A stretch of DNA of 64,000 nucleotides, taken from positions 1,364,001 through 1,428,000 of the forward strand of contig OY759511.1 of assembly GCA_963662395.1 (NCBI GenBank), read 5' to 3'. Position numbers and translations under genes: made by a program. Positions 18,644 through 28,440 of this stretch are shown one piece after another (position 1 is the stretch's first letter; each line of letters starts with the position of its first letter). Below the pieces are notes generated by a model. The model ran no database searches. It was given only the letters and a program-made list of their open reading frames with translations, and was not told where the DNA came from. This stretch comes from JAPOXR01 sp963662395 (GTDB lineage: Bacteria; Pseudomonadota; Alphaproteobacteria; Rhodobacterales; Rhodobacteraceae).

Positions 18644-20827
18644 GCAGATCGGCATGCGGCAGGTCCAGGCAGGGACGCTGGAGTGGCTCGCCGCCGCCTG
18701 CAAGGGCGGGAATCCGGGCCGGACGGCACTGGCCCGCGAGCTCTGCGAACGTGAGGGCTGGTCCGGGCCCGCCGGCAAGCCGTGCCTTGCGTCGGCCCGC
18801 AAGCTCCTGCCGGCACTGGCCGGGACGCCGGGCACGGCGCTTCCCGGAGCCGAAAAGCCGGTGCTTGCCCCGCATGGACGCCCGCCATCGGACTTCCCCG
18901 ACAATCCGGTCTCGTGCCCGCTTCGCGAGCTCGGCATCCTGTCGCTCGAGCTGGTGGCGCAGCCGGCGGAGCGTCGCCGCCGGGAGGCGATGATCGAGAC
19001 CCGTCATCCACCGGGCGGACAGCTCCGCTGACGGATCCGCTCGGAGCATTGCGGGATCCCGGGCGGCATCGGCTTTGCTGCTTCCGGCATCCGGCCTGGC
19101 CGGCGCGATGCGATGATCGGCTGGTCGGCCGATGCACGCATGAACGATATCGGCCAGGTGGTCTGCAACAACCGCTTCCTGCTGTTGCCGTCGGTGCGCG
19201 TGCACGGGCTGGCCTCGCGGGTGCTGCGGCCGGCCTGCGCGCGGATTGCCGATGACTGGTCGGCGGCCTGCGGTGTGCGTCCGGTGCTGGTGCAGAGCTT
19301 CACCGGGCCGCAGCAATCCGGGCCGAGCTGGCGGGCCGCCGGCCGGAAGTGCTGCCCGCAGCCGACATCGGGGCGCCCTCGGGGGTGCGAAGGGCGGTCT
19401 GGCTGCGGCCGCTGGCGGAAGGCTGGAGAGATGCCCTGTGCCGGGAGAAGCAGCATTCTCCCGGCTGGTCCGGATCGATGGTTTGCACCGGCGGATGGGC
19501 TGCACGGGAATACGGGCGCAGCCCGCATCCCGATGGACGCATCCGGCGGCGGATTGCCCGGATGGGCGGTGCCCGGATACGGCATCCGGGCCAGCATCTG
19601 CCGGCGATCTTCCCCGGAAGGGCGCAGCAGACAGCAGCCTGGCGGCTGCTGTCCGATGACGCGGTGCGCCGCCGAGCGGCTGGTGCCGGCCATGCAGGAC
19701 ACCACGACGCCGAACCATGACGGGCTTCTGCCACCTCCGGCCGGGGCGGCCCTGGCGGTGGCGGCAGGGGCAGCAAGGGCATTCTCGCCCATGTCGGCGT
19801 GGCGGTGAACGCGGCCGGCCGGCCGCCGGGCATGTACATGGCCGATACCGGCTTCCGCCGGGAAGAGGAGAAGGACAGTGCCCGCCGGGTGGAAGGGCCG
19901 GGCCGGGCACGGCAGCCGGCCATCGCCTGCCCGCAGGCCCGGGTGGTGACGGTGTGCGACCGTGAAGGCGATTTCCGGGAGTTGCTCTCGGATGCAGGGA
20001 CAACCGGGGCGGCGCTTCTGGTCCGGGCCAGCCGGGGGACACGGCGCCGGGTGGCGGCAGCCCCGGGCGAGAGCACCGATCTCTTCGGCCACGTGCCGGA
20101 GACGCAGACGCCGGGCAGGCGGAAGATCGCGGTCCCCGCCCGCGGCGGGCCGAACCGCAGGAAGGGCCGCACGGCGAAGCTGACGCTGCGCTGCGTGCCG
20201 GTGGACCTCATGCCCCCGCAGGACCGGGCAGGCGAGGCACCGCTCCGCATGATCGCCGTCTCGGCCCGCGAGGAGGGCCGGCCCCGCCGGGCAGCGGCGG
20301 GAAGGAGGAAGGCGCCGGCCGACCGGATGCTGCCGACCACCGGGGGCCAGGCCGATCTCGAGACCGCCCGCATGGCGGTGCGCTGACACGAGCTGCGCTG
20401 GCGGATCGAGCGCTTCTTCCACGCGCTGAAGACCGGCACCCGCATCGAGGACCGCCGCCTCGATGCGGGTGCCGATCTCGGGAAGTGTCTTGCCTTCGAC
20501 GCCATCACCGCCTTCCGGGTCCGGGATCCGTCGGAGCCGGCCCGCGAGCGGCCGGACGATCCGGCCGGCCGGCATGTGACCGGGGAAGATATCCGGGCGC
20601 TCCGTATCCTTGCTTCCCGCCATGGCTTCAGGGTCCCCGGGGGACCGCCGGAGATGACCATCGCCGGCTTCGTGGTGCCGGCCGGCGGGCTGGCCGGCTT
20701 CCATCCCTCGAAGCGCCAGCCACTGCCCGGCACGCAGAAGCTCCGGGAGGGCGTGAAGTTCCTGTCCCATGCCGTCATCACCATCCAGGCCATGCAGGAA
20801 TGGGGCGGGAAGGTCGAAAGGAGATAG
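18644..20827 (+). pseudogene. IS4-family transposase fused to a DruA-like (DUF4338) domain, decayed
   Basis: Two recognisable blocks in broken plus-strand frames. The first (18644 to about 19400) matches the DUF4338/DruA-like domain: a WLAAACKGGNPGRTALARELCEREGW start, MIGWSADARMNDIGQVVCNNRFLLLPSVRV, then LASRVL and ADDWSAACGVRPVLVQSF. The second (about 19400-20827) is a Tn5/IS50-like IS4 transposase: VVTVCDREGDFRELL (catalytic Asp), LTLRCVPVDLMPPQDRA, LRWRIERFFHALKTGTRIEDRRL (YREK-like Glu helix), then FHPSKRQPLPGTQKL. Several frameshifts and an in-frame stop after the domain (20386) break it. Long minus-strand frames over the same bases are GC-driven shadows. Confidence 0.8.
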
Positions 20828-21049
20828 ACACGGAGTCAAGTGTGATGGGTTGATAGGGGCGGGGGCGGGTTCGTGCAGCGGCGCGAGGAGATCACGCGGA
20901 TCACCGCCAGGGACTCGGCGGTGCTGCGAGATTTGTCGGGGTGGCCGAGATGGGTGATCATTGAGTTGGATTGGTATTACGTATTCCTCGGCGGTCAGTT
21001 CTGTTTCGAATCTTAGCAGTAATGGTCGTCCATGGCCCGGCGAGGTCTA

Positions 21050-21920
21050 GGGCCTGTTGACAATCATGTCGCCGCAACCACGCCACTGACGAGATGAATC
21101 GCCGCCGCGAAGCTCTCGTCGGTCTTGTCGTAGCGGGTGGCGATCGACCGGAACTCCCTGATCCTTGCGAAGAAGTTCTCGATCTGGTGCCGCCACCTGT
21201 ACATCTCCCGGTCATGATGCCGGAGTATTGTCCGGTTCCGTCTCGGGGGAATCACCGCCATTGCCCCGCTATCCTCGATCTCCTCGATCAGCCATTTGGC
21301 ATCGAATGCCTTGTCGCCGATCAGGGCACCGAAGGAGAGATCCCCGAGAAGTTCCGGCACGCCCGCAAGATCATGGGCCTGTCCGGGAAGGATCACGAAG
21401 CGCACGAGACAGCCAAGGGCGTCCACCACCGCCACGATCTTGCTGGTCAGGCCGCCCCGGGAGCGTCCGATACCCTGCCTCGAGGTCCCCCTTTTGCACC
21501 TGCAGCCTTCTGGTGTGCCTGCACGATGGTGCCGTCCACGAAGATGTATTCGAGGTCGAACTCATCGGACAACTCGCCCGCTACAGTCTCGAAAATTCCT
21601 GCAAGCGCCCATCTGCGGAAGCGCTTGAAGACGCTGTTCCAGTTGCCGAAACTCTCGGGAAGGTCGCGCCAAGGCGATCCGGTGCGGATCCGCCAGAGCA
21701 CCGCCTCGAGAAACAACCGGTTGTCTGCCGCGGTGACACCGGGATCGGTTTCCTTTCCGGGCAATATGTGCTCGATCCGCGCCCACATGGCGTCGGTCAG
21801 CACCGTTCTGTCTGTATTCATCTGTCCTTTGCCTCAACTGCTCGTGCCGCCGTTCCGGCGTGCGTTACGAGGAAAATGGCATCGGACCGACTGAAATGCA
21901 ACCCGATTGTCAACAGGCCC
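21050..21920 (-). mobile_element. IS5-family (IS427-like) insertion sequence, copy 2
   Basis: An 871-bp element with the same perfect terminal repeats and TA flanks as copy 1, in the same orientation. It differs from copy 1 by only a few substitutions (for example AKWLIEE against AGWLIEE and PESFGNW against PEHFGNW). It sits inside the mobile debris between the 331-bp repeats. With copy 1 it brackets 15.3 kb of the catabolic island. Confidence 0.93.
21064..21821 (-). CDS. IS5-family transposase, copy 2 (frameshifted orfA/orfB)
   Basis: orfA runs from 21821 (MNTDRTVLTDAMWARIE) to 21447, and orfB to 21064. The same A4G5 slippery run at about 21486-21496 allows -1 frameshifting into orfB. The catalytic segments FVDGTIVQAH, LIGDKAFDA and RHQIENFFARIREFR are all present, so it is apparently intact. 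Confidence 0.9.
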
Positions 21921-21922
21921 TA

Positions 21923-22389
21923 GTCGCGCGGGCCACCCTTCCTGTTTCCGGCTTCGGACGGCGGAAAGTCGGCCATTGGATCGGCCGGCAACCCAGGCAG
22001 CTCCTTGATGCGTTTCTGCTGGTTTGAGCTGCTACCTGGAAAAGAAGCTGTACGTATTGCTACTGATCCACTGGAGAAACTGGTCAGAGGGGGCGTGGGG
22101 GGAAGACGGGGGTTGTAGTCTGATTGTTGTGGGACCCTACACTTGTCCGTCACGTCGCGGCGGTAGCCAAGCGTCGCAGCGATCCTGTCGAGCGGAAGCG
22201 AGCGGACCGTCGCCACCAGTCCAGGCCAGTCGACTCGATCAGCCGTCCCATCTTCCTCCTCCCCTGCAGCACGATCCGAAAACCGAGGCGGAATGCTCGG
22301 CCGGGGAGATTCCACTTGGAAAAGGGAAGGTCGGGAGGTGGGTCAAAACTGAACGCGAATCCTGGGTCACAATTGAACTGGAATTGACA
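21923..22389. mobile_element. IS21-family end and unidentified remnant
   Basis: The right 50 bp look like an IS21-family terminus. Two 19-bp imperfect repeats, GTCAAAACTGAACGCGAAT (22342-22360) and GTCACAATTGAACTGGAAT (22366-22384), lie 24 bp apart, and the sequence ends ATTGACA with the expected terminal CA at the 331-bp repeat junction. No istA or istB gene remains. A minus-strand frame (22315-21920) holds VDWPGLVATVRSLPLDRIAATLGYRRDVTDK, which resembles the start of DUF3991/Toprim-type proteins of mobile elements, then loses similarity. The rest is unassigned. Confidence 0.55.
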
Positions 22390-22718
22390 TTTTGGTCTCA
22401 GCAATGTTAGGCTTGTACACCGCAAGATGCACTCCGAGTCCGACCAGATCCGCCCGAAAGAGTCGCCTGCAGCGGGTCCGGTAGATCAAAACGGACAGTA
22501 AGTTAAGAAATGTTGTTCATAAGATCTGGCCACCGCGAAGGCTCATTCCGATGACGGTAGTGCCAACAGTTGATCTGGATCGATTTGTGCATGGCGGCGG
22601 CGCTGACCGCAAGGCAGTCGCCACCGAGACCGACCGGATCTGCCGGGATATCGGGTTTCTCTGCATCCTAGGTCATGGCGTACCGGACGAGGTCACTCAG
22701 GCCGTCTACGACATCTCT
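22388..22718. repeat. 331-bp perfect direct repeat, right copy
   Basis: Matches 17367-17697 exactly. It supplies the promoter region and first 56 codons of the intact oxygenase gene. The left edge abuts the terminal CA of an IS21-type end, so two bases of the match may be coincidental. Confidence 0.97.
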
Positions 22719-23549
22719 AAGCAGTTCTTCCGGGGGCCGCTAGAGAGCAAAATCAAGGTGGCCCAACCGCAGCCTGACATTATCCGCGGGTATATCGGTT
22801 TCGGCAAGGCAGCACTAGGCGTCACGACTGGCGAAGAGACCCCGCCGGACCTGAAAGAGTCGTTCTCGATCGGGCCAGAGGTGGCCTCGGACGCGCCCTA
22901 CTACAGCGCGCCCGGAAGCCGTTCTCATTTTGCGCCGAACTTATGGCCACAGGACATCCCCGAATTCAAGACGGCGTGGCAAGCGTATTGGACCGCAATG
23001 ACGGATTTGAGCCAGACAATGATGCGTTTGTTCGCGCATGCGCTGGATCTGGACGAGCATCATTTCTCACCTGTCATCGACCGGCAAATCAGCATCCTGG
23101 GTGCCATGTATTATCCCGACCAATCAGAACCGCCCCAACCCGGGCAGTTGCGCGCGGGTGCGCATACCGACTTTGGCACCATAACGATCCTGAAACCCGA
23201 CAACGCCCCCGGCGGTCTGCAGGTGCTAACAAAGGACGGCGAATTCGCGCCCGTCATTGCGCCATCTGGATCTTTTGTTCTCAACATCGGCGACATGATG
23301 GCGCGCTGGACCAATGACCGGTGGGTCTCGACCCTGCACCGGGTGGTCAATCCGCCGCTCGACGCCAGAATGGGCAGTGAACGGCTGTCGCTGGGGTTCT
23401 TTCATCAGCCGAATTATGACGCTGTGGTGGAATGCCTGCCCGGGTGCCACAGCGCCGAGCAACCGGCCAAATACACGCCTGTGGCCGCCGGCGAACATCT
23501 GCACACCCAGTTTTCTGCCCAGGCCCGTCAGCCGGAAGGAGCCGCTTGA
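22551..23549 (+). CDS. 2-oxoglutarate/Fe(II) oxygenase, isopenicillin N synthase-like
   Basis: Non-haem iron oxygenase of 332 aa with the DIOX_N and 2OG-FeII_Oxy domains. The N-terminal part has IGFLCILGHGVPDEV, the usual start of this superfamily. Iron ligands are visible as H and D in RAGAHTDFGTITIL and the distal His in VSTLHRVVNPP, with the 2OG-binding Arg in the SERLSLGFF segment (RxS). It probably hydroxylates or demethylates a substrate of the island. It is the first plus-strand gene of the permease-binding protein unit. Its upstream region is duplicated at 17367, so it now reads from a displaced copy of its native promoter, next to mobile DNA. Confidence 0.88.
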   Translation: MTVVPTVDLDRFVHGGGADRKAVATETDRICRDIGFLCILGHGVPDEVTQAVYDISKQFFRGPLESKIKVAQPQPDIIRGYIGFGKAALGVTTGEETPPDLKESFSIGPEVASDAPYYSAPGSRSHFAPNLWPQDIPEFKTAWQAYWTAMTDLSQTMMRLFAHALDLDEHHFSPVIDRQISILGAMYYPDQSEPPQPGQLRAGAHTDFGTITILKPDNAPGGLQVLTKDGEFAPVIAPSGSFVLNIGDMMARWTNDRWVSTLHRVVNPPLDARMGSERLSLGFFHQPNYDAVVECLPGCHSAEQPAKYTPVAAGEHLHTQFSAQARQPEGAA

Positions 23550-23633
23550 AGTGGGATCTTACGCTGATCCGCATAAGGACTGCCCGTCTCGATGGATCAA
23601 CAGGCAATACATTCCCGAACGCGGGGGGTGGGC

Positions 23634-24566
23634 ATGACGCGTTTTATCCTGCGTCGCCTTATGCTGATGGTGCTGACGATGCTGGTCGTGTCGATCCTCA
23701 CCTACCTGCTTTTGGAGATCAACGGCTACAGTGTCGTGGTCAAGGTACTGGGGCCCTATTCCACAGACGAGCAGCGCGTCCTTTGGCTGGAGGCGAACGG
23801 CTACAACCGGCCGGTCTGGGAACGCTATCTGGCCTGGCTTGGCGGTATGATCACCGGCGATTTCGGCCAGTCGTTGAAATACAGGGTTCCGGTGTCGGAC
23901 GTGTTGTGGCCACGGCTGGCAAATACCGGCATCCTCGCGGCAACCGTGTTCGCCGTAATGGTCCCGCTTTCAATCGTCGCAGGTGTTCTGGCTGGTATGA
24001 AAGAGGGTGGAACTCTGGACCGCGTGATCTCATTGTTTTCCATTGTCACGACGTCGGTGCCGGAATTCGCAAGCTCGGTTCTTCTGGCATTTGTCTTTAT
24101 ACTGCTGCTTGGCTGGTTCCCGGCGACAAGCACCATGTCCAACGGCTTTGACCCGTTGCAACTGGTCATGCCCGCGATGGTGCTCATCCTGTTTGGATTT
24201 GGATACGTTGCCCGTATGATGCGGGCATCAATGGCCGAAGTTATGCAAAGCAACTATGTCCGCACGGCCATACTGAAAGGCATGCCAATTCGCCGGGTCA
24301 TTTTGCTGCACGCGCTCCGCAATGCGCTGATCGCCCCGTTTACCGTGATCGTGCTTCAGATCAACTGGCTGCTCTCCGGTGTGATCGTGGTGGAGTTCTT
24401 CTTTGCCTATCGCGGGTTCGGAGCGCTGCTATTGGAGTCATCGCTGACCCAGGATATCTTTATGCTGCAGGCCTGCGCGATGATATCGGTCATCGTTGCT
24501 GTCGGAACGCAGACCATCGCCGACGTCGGATATGGCATGCTAAATCCGCGGGTGCGGTTTACATGA
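23634..24566 (+). CDS. ABC transporter permease, DppB-type
   Basis: Inner-membrane permease of the peptide/nickel family. It has an N-terminal membrane anchor (LRRLMLMVLTMLVVSILTYLLL), a periplasmic loop typical of DppB (LGGMITGDFGQSLKYRVPV), five further hydrophobic segments, and the cytoplasmic EAA loop near GMPIRRVILLHALRNALIAP that contacts the ATPase. The start at 23634 (MTRFILRR) gives 310 aa; an in-frame ATG lies 42 bp upstream. The stop overlaps the dppC start (ATGA). Its ATPase is almost certainly the fused protein at 12407-14527. Confidence 0.9.
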   Translation: MTRFILRRLMLMVLTMLVVSILTYLLLEINGYSVVVKVLGPYSTDEQRVLWLEANGYNRPVWERYLAWLGGMITGDFGQSLKYRVPVSDVLWPRLANTGILAATVFAVMVPLSIVAGVLAGMKEGGTLDRVISLFSIVTTSVPEFASSVLLAFVFILLLGWFPATSTMSNGFDPLQLVMPAMVLILFGFGYVARMMRASMAEVMQSNYVRTAILKGMPIRRVILLHALRNALIAPFTVIVLQINWLLSGVIVVEFFFAYRGFGALLLESSLTQDIFMLQACAMISVIVAVGTQTIADVGYGMLNPRVRFT

Positions 24567-25456
24567 TGGAGTTCAATCTAAATCTGGGTTCCTCAGAACT
24601 GCAGACCCGCCCGGTCAGGGGCTGGCGCTCGCGTCTGCCAAGAATCCTTTTCAGCCCGGTCGGGCTGATCGGCGGGTTCATCTGCCTTTTTTGGATTGCA
24701 GTGTCGCTGGCAGCCCCGCTTCTTTCGCCTTTTGGGCCGACGGAGCAGGTAACGCCGTTCCAGACGCCCGGGATGATCGCCCCTGACGGGCGCGTGTTCT
24801 GGTTGGGCTCAGACCATCTTGGGCGCGATATCATGTCCCGCATCATCTGGGGCGGACGTCGGGTTTTGTTCTTTTCGACCATCGCAACTGGATCAGCCTA
24901 CGCAGTGGGTGTGTCGCTCGGGCTGGTTGCCGGTTATTTCCGGGGTTGGATCGACGATCTTGTGTCCAGCTTTGCCAATGTCGTGCTGTCATTCCCGGTG
25001 CTGGTTCTCTACGTGGTCATCATCTCCACCTATGGCGCCTCGGGCCTCAACATCGTCGTTGCCGTGACATTTGCCAGCGCGCCGGGTATCATGCGGATCG
25101 TTCGGGGCATCGTTCTGGACCTGCGCAGCCGCGACTACGTGGCATCGGCCCAGACCCGCGGCGAAAGTGCGGCATACATCATGTTTCGCGAGATATTGCC
25201 CAATGCGACGTCCCTGCTGATCGTCGATGCCTGCCTGCGGCTTGGCTACACAACGATCACAATCGGCGTTTTGGGTTTTCTCGGGCTGGGATTGCCGCCG
25301 CCGCAACCCGATTGGGGAGGTATGATTAACGAAACACGTGCCATGGCCACCTTTGCGCCGCACATGACCGTGTTTCCCTGCATCGCGATCTCGTCCTTTG
25401 TACTGGGCCTCAACCTTCTTGCCGATGGCCTTCGTGAAAGCACGTTGATAGACTGA
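24563..25456 (+). CDS. ABC transporter permease, DppC-type
   Basis: Second membrane subunit of the importer, 297 aa. It has the OppC-type N-terminal region with one membrane helix (GLIGGFICLFWIAVSLAAPLL), the FWLGSDHLGRDIMSRIIWGGR motif and five more hydrophobic segments. The EAA loop is ASAQTRGESAAYIMFREILPNA, and GFLGLGLPPPQPDWGGMINE is near the end. The four-base overlap with dppB shows translational coupling. It is followed by a 160-bp gap before the binding-protein gene. Confidence 0.92.
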   Translation: MMEFNLNLGSSELQTRPVRGWRSRLPRILFSPVGLIGGFICLFWIAVSLAAPLLSPFGPTEQVTPFQTPGMIAPDGRVFWLGSDHLGRDIMSRIIWGGRRVLFFSTIATGSAYAVGVSLGLVAGYFRGWIDDLVSSFANVVLSFPVLVLYVVIISTYGASGLNIVVAVTFASAPGIMRIVRGIVLDLRSRDYVASAQTRGESAAYIMFREILPNATSLLIVDACLRLGYTTITIGVLGFLGLGLPPPQPDWGGMINETRAMATFAPHMTVFPCIAISSFVLGLNLLADGLRESTLID

Positions 25457-25615
25457 TCAAAACGTCCGCGCATTAGCCAATTTGCGCGGTCCTGATGTCG
25501 AAGAGGTGAGAGAAGGCCCCAACCCGGGCCCTAAGCCAAAGGTGGAACGTTTCGCAAAACGACATACTGCGACCTGAACGACCACGAATACATTGCAACC
25601 AATAGGAGGAGAACA

Positions 25616-27286
25616 ATGACCGAGAATGCAAATATCCCGAAACTGAAGAACTGGTATCAGAACGGAGAACTTAGCCGCAGGGACTTTCTGCGACAGTCCA
25701 CATTGCTAGGCCTGTCCGCAACGGCGGCCTATTCGTTTGTCGGCCTTACCGCACCCAGCCCCGCGAGCGCTCAGAACATGCCCATGGGCGGCACCATCCG
25801 TATGGGGATGCGTGTCCTCGACGTCAGCAGTCCACATGCGATTTCGTTCGAAGAAGCAGGCAGTGCGACAATCCGGCCCGTGTGCGATTTCCTCGTTCGG
25901 ACGGGACGGGACAACATCACGCGGCCTTGGCTGCTGAGCAGTTGGGAAGCGACCGATGACTTGCGCACCTGGACGCTGCACGTCCGTAACGGCGTGAAAT
26001 GGCAGAATGGCCGGCTTTTCACTGCAGAAGACGTCGCATGGAACGTCAAACACGTGTTAACGCCAGAGGTCGGGTCGTCGATCCTTGGGCTGATGGGCGA
26101 CTACATGCTGACCGAGGTCGATACCGGTGAAAAAGATGGCGACGGCAACGCCGTTATGCGGTCGGAGCTTTGGGATGCGAATGCAATCGAGGTAATCGAT
26201 TCCTCGACAGTGCAATTGAACCTCAAGAATGCCCAGGGCGCCGTTCCGGAACATCTTTTCCACTTCCCGTTCTACATGCTCGACCCCGAAGAAAACGGCG
26301 TCTACGGCGCAGGTTCCAACGGCACCGGCGCATTCAAGCTGGTCGAACATAATATCGGCGAAAACGCGATCCTCGAACGTGTCATGGACAGCCATTTCAT
26401 GGGTGAAGGACCGTTCTTGGACCGGATCGAAATCACTGATCTTGGCGAGGATCCCAATGCCGCACTCAGCGCATTGCTGACCGACCAGATCGATGGAGTT
26501 TATGAGATTTCGGAAAATCAGGCGCCGATGGTGATGGCAAACGAAAACATCGAGGTCTACAGGGCCACCACCGCCGCCACGGCTGTCGTGCGGGGCAAGA
26601 TGAACCAGCCTCCGTTCGACAACCCGAAAGTCATGGAAGCACTTCGTCACGCAAGCAACGGCGCAACTATCATTGATCGGGGATTGCGAGGCAATGCGGC
26701 GCTGGGCGATCACACCCACGTTTCGCCGATTCATCCCGAATGGGCCGATCTGGGGCCGTTCCCGTTCGATCCTGAAAAAGCCAAAGCCATCCTTGCCGAA
26801 GCAGGATACCCGGATGGAATTGATCTTGAGATCAACGTCAAAACGCAGCCAAGCTGGGAACTTGATGTAGTTCAGGTGATGGTCGAGGACTGGGCCAAGG
26901 CCGGGATCAACGTCAAGATCCAGACGCTTCCCGCGTCGGTGTTTTGGGACCGCTGGACGGAATATCCTTTCAGCTTTACCGCATGGGGCCACAGACCGCT
27001 TGGTATGATGGTTCTGAGCCTGGCCTATCGCACAGGTGCGCCGTGGAACGAATCCAGCTTCTCGGACGCAGAGTTCGACAGCTTGCTGACCGAAATCGGC
27101 GGCACCATCGATCCAGAGCGCCGCAAGGAGGTCATGGCGAAGCTTATGACAATCATGCGAGAGCGCGGCCCGATCGTGCAGCCTTTCTTTATGCAAGTGG
27201 CGACGGCCTACAACAAGCGGGTCAAGGGAATGGCAATGCACCCGACGAAGTATGTCTTCTTCGACCTTCTTGCGATAGAGGCCTGA
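25616..27286 (+). CDS. ABC transporter substrate-binding protein, family 5, Tat-exported
   Basis: Solute receptor of the DppA/OppA class (556 aa). A twin-arginine signal is clear: LSRRDFLRQSTLLGLSATAAYSFVGL, with mature start near SAQNMPMGG. Family features include DVSSPHAISFEEAGS, LRTWTLHVRNGVKWQNGRLFTAEDV (the family-5 signature region) and FDPEKAKAILAEAGYPDGI near the C-terminal half. A strong ribosome site (AGGAGGAG) precedes the ATG. The Tat signal implies folding in the cytoplasm before export, which fits a preloaded or cofactor-sensitive protein. The ligand is unknown; the context suggests a small nitrogenous compound rather than peptides. Confidence 0.92.
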   Translation: MTENANIPKLKNWYQNGELSRRDFLRQSTLLGLSATAAYSFVGLTAPSPASAQNMPMGGTIRMGMRVLDVSSPHAISFEEAGSATIRPVCDFLVRTGRDNITRPWLLSSWEATDDLRTWTLHVRNGVKWQNGRLFTAEDVAWNVKHVLTPEVGSSILGLMGDYMLTEVDTGEKDGDGNAVMRSELWDANAIEVIDSSTVQLNLKNAQGAVPEHLFHFPFYMLDPEENGVYGAGSNGTGAFKLVEHNIGENAILERVMDSHFMGEGPFLDRIEITDLGEDPNAALSALLTDQIDGVYEISENQAPMVMANENIEVYRATTAATAVVRGKMNQPPFDNPKVMEALRHASNGATIIDRGLRGNAALGDHTHVSPIHPEWADLGPFPFDPEKAKAILAEAGYPDGIDLEINVKTQPSWELDVVQVMVEDWAKAGINVKIQTLPASVFWDRWTEYPFSFTAWGHRPLGMMVLSLAYRTGAPWNESSFSDAEFDSLLTEIGGTIDPERRKEVMAKLMTIMRERGPIVQPFFMQVATAYNKRVKGMAMHPTKYVFFDLLAIEA

Positions 27287-27477
27287 CAGAATGTGGGGCG
27301 AGCGCGTTCATGGTGCGCGCGCCTCTTATCTAGATCAATGGATCGGCTACACTAGCAGGATTGACCGCGCGTCGGCCAATTCCGCCTGTGTAGTCGGGCC
27401 CAAGACATGAGGTAGTCATGCAAGATGGTCAGCAAGACCTACGCAATGGCGACATAATCATGGAGCGGGCCTAAGGG

Positions 27478-28440
27478 ATGCGAACGCCGATTGTCATTTT
27501 GCACATGGACACGCCTGCACCCGCGCTCGAAATCGTGCGGGCTGTGCACCCAGATCTACCAATCCAATCCTGCGACAGCTATGAAAACCTGCCAGAAATG
27601 ATCCAGACGACGGGCGCAGAAGTGGTCTATTCCGTGCGTTTCGCGGGGACGCCCGGATTCCCCCGGCAGGCGCTTGTCAACAGCGACACTGTTCGATGGG
27701 TCTCGGTCGGTGGCTCGGGGACGGATCACCTTGCCGGTTGGGACTCCGCGCGACTGACCGTAACCAATGCCGCCGGTGTCGCCGCAGGTATGATAGCGGA
27801 ATACACGCTGGGCGCGATGCTGCATTTCTCGCTCGACCGGCCCGGATTCGTCAAGGCACAGGCCGCGCATCGATGGATTGCAGGCCAGGTCACGCCGATT
27901 GAGGGACGCCGCATTCTTATTGTCGGCTTGGGGCAGACCGGGCGCGCAATCGCCCAGCGATGCAAGGCGATGGGTCTGCATGTTACAGGGGTACGAGCCC
28001 GCCCGTCGGCGATGGATCATATGGACGAAGTGCACGGCGTCGACGCACTGCCAACTCTCTGGCCAAGGGCTGATTTCATCGCAATCTGCGTGCCACTTCT
28101 CGAAAGCACCAGACATATGGTCGATGCGGCGACCATCGCGCAGATGCAACCGGGCGCTGTTCTGATCGACGTCTCGCGCGGCGGGGTTGTGGATCAGACC
28201 GCATTGGCGGCGGCCCTCACCAACAGACAGTTGCGAGGCGCTGCGCTTGATGTATTCGAAACTGAGCCACTGCCAGCAGACAGCCCGTTCTGGGATCTCG
28301 AAAACGTCATTCTTACCCCGCATTGTTCGTCGGTCTACGAAGGCTGGGAGCTGAAATCCGTCGCAATGTTCAGCAAGAACCTGTCCCGCTATCGCCGGGG
28401 CGACCCGCTTTTGAACATCGTGGATCCGGGCCGAGGGTAA
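27478..28440 (+). CDS. D-2-hydroxyacid dehydrogenase family protein
   Basis: NAD(P)-dependent dehydrogenase of 320 aa. The nucleotide-binding loop is ILIVGLGQTGRAIAQR near residue 145. The catalytic residues appear as Arg in IDVSRGGVVDQ, Glu in VFETEPLPADSPFW, and His in VILTPHCSS. It would reduce or oxidise a 2-keto/2-hydroxy acid, possibly the end product of the pathway. It follows the binding-protein gene by 190 bp and precedes the mttB-type gene by about 20 bp, so it is likely cotranscribed with the latter. A paralogue with the same role is at 48606-49526 in the second catabolic region. Confidence 0.9.
   Translation: MRTPIVILHMDTPAPALEIVRAVHPDLPIQSCDSYENLPEMIQTTGAEVVYSVRFAGTPGFPRQALVNSDTVRWVSVGGSGTDHLAGWDSARLTVTNAAGVAAGMIAEYTLGAMLHFSLDRPGFVKAQAAHRWIAGQVTPIEGRRILIVGLGQTGRAIAQRCKAMGLHVTGVRARPSAMDHMDEVHGVDALPTLWPRADFIAICVPLLESTRHMVDAATIAQMQPGAVLIDVSRGGVVDQTALAAALTNRQLRGAALDVFETEPLPADSPFWDLENVILTPHCSSVYEGWELKSVAMFSKNLSRYRRGDPLLNIVDPGRG

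Larger units (their letters stand above)
17699..20977. repeat. 13-bp inverted repeats at edges of an inserted block
   Basis: ATACCAATCCAAC at 17699-17711 starts directly at the 331-bp repeat junction. Its exact reverse complement, GTTGGATTGGTAT, is at 20965-20977. They enclose the IS630 and DruA-IS4 remnants (3.28 kb) and may be the terminal repeats of one element, with the other nested inside. Chance occurrence is possible but unlikely given the junction position. Confidence 0.5.

Noticed and set aside
18591..20839. Two long minus-strand open frames (483 and 611 codons)
   Set aside because: They lie opposite the decayed DruA-IS4 transposase, have compositionally biased Arg/Pro/Ala-rich translations with no domain, and arise from high GC.
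26057..27241. 394-codon minus-strand frame
   Set aside because: It is antisense to the substrate-binding protein, which has a full family match and Tat signal.
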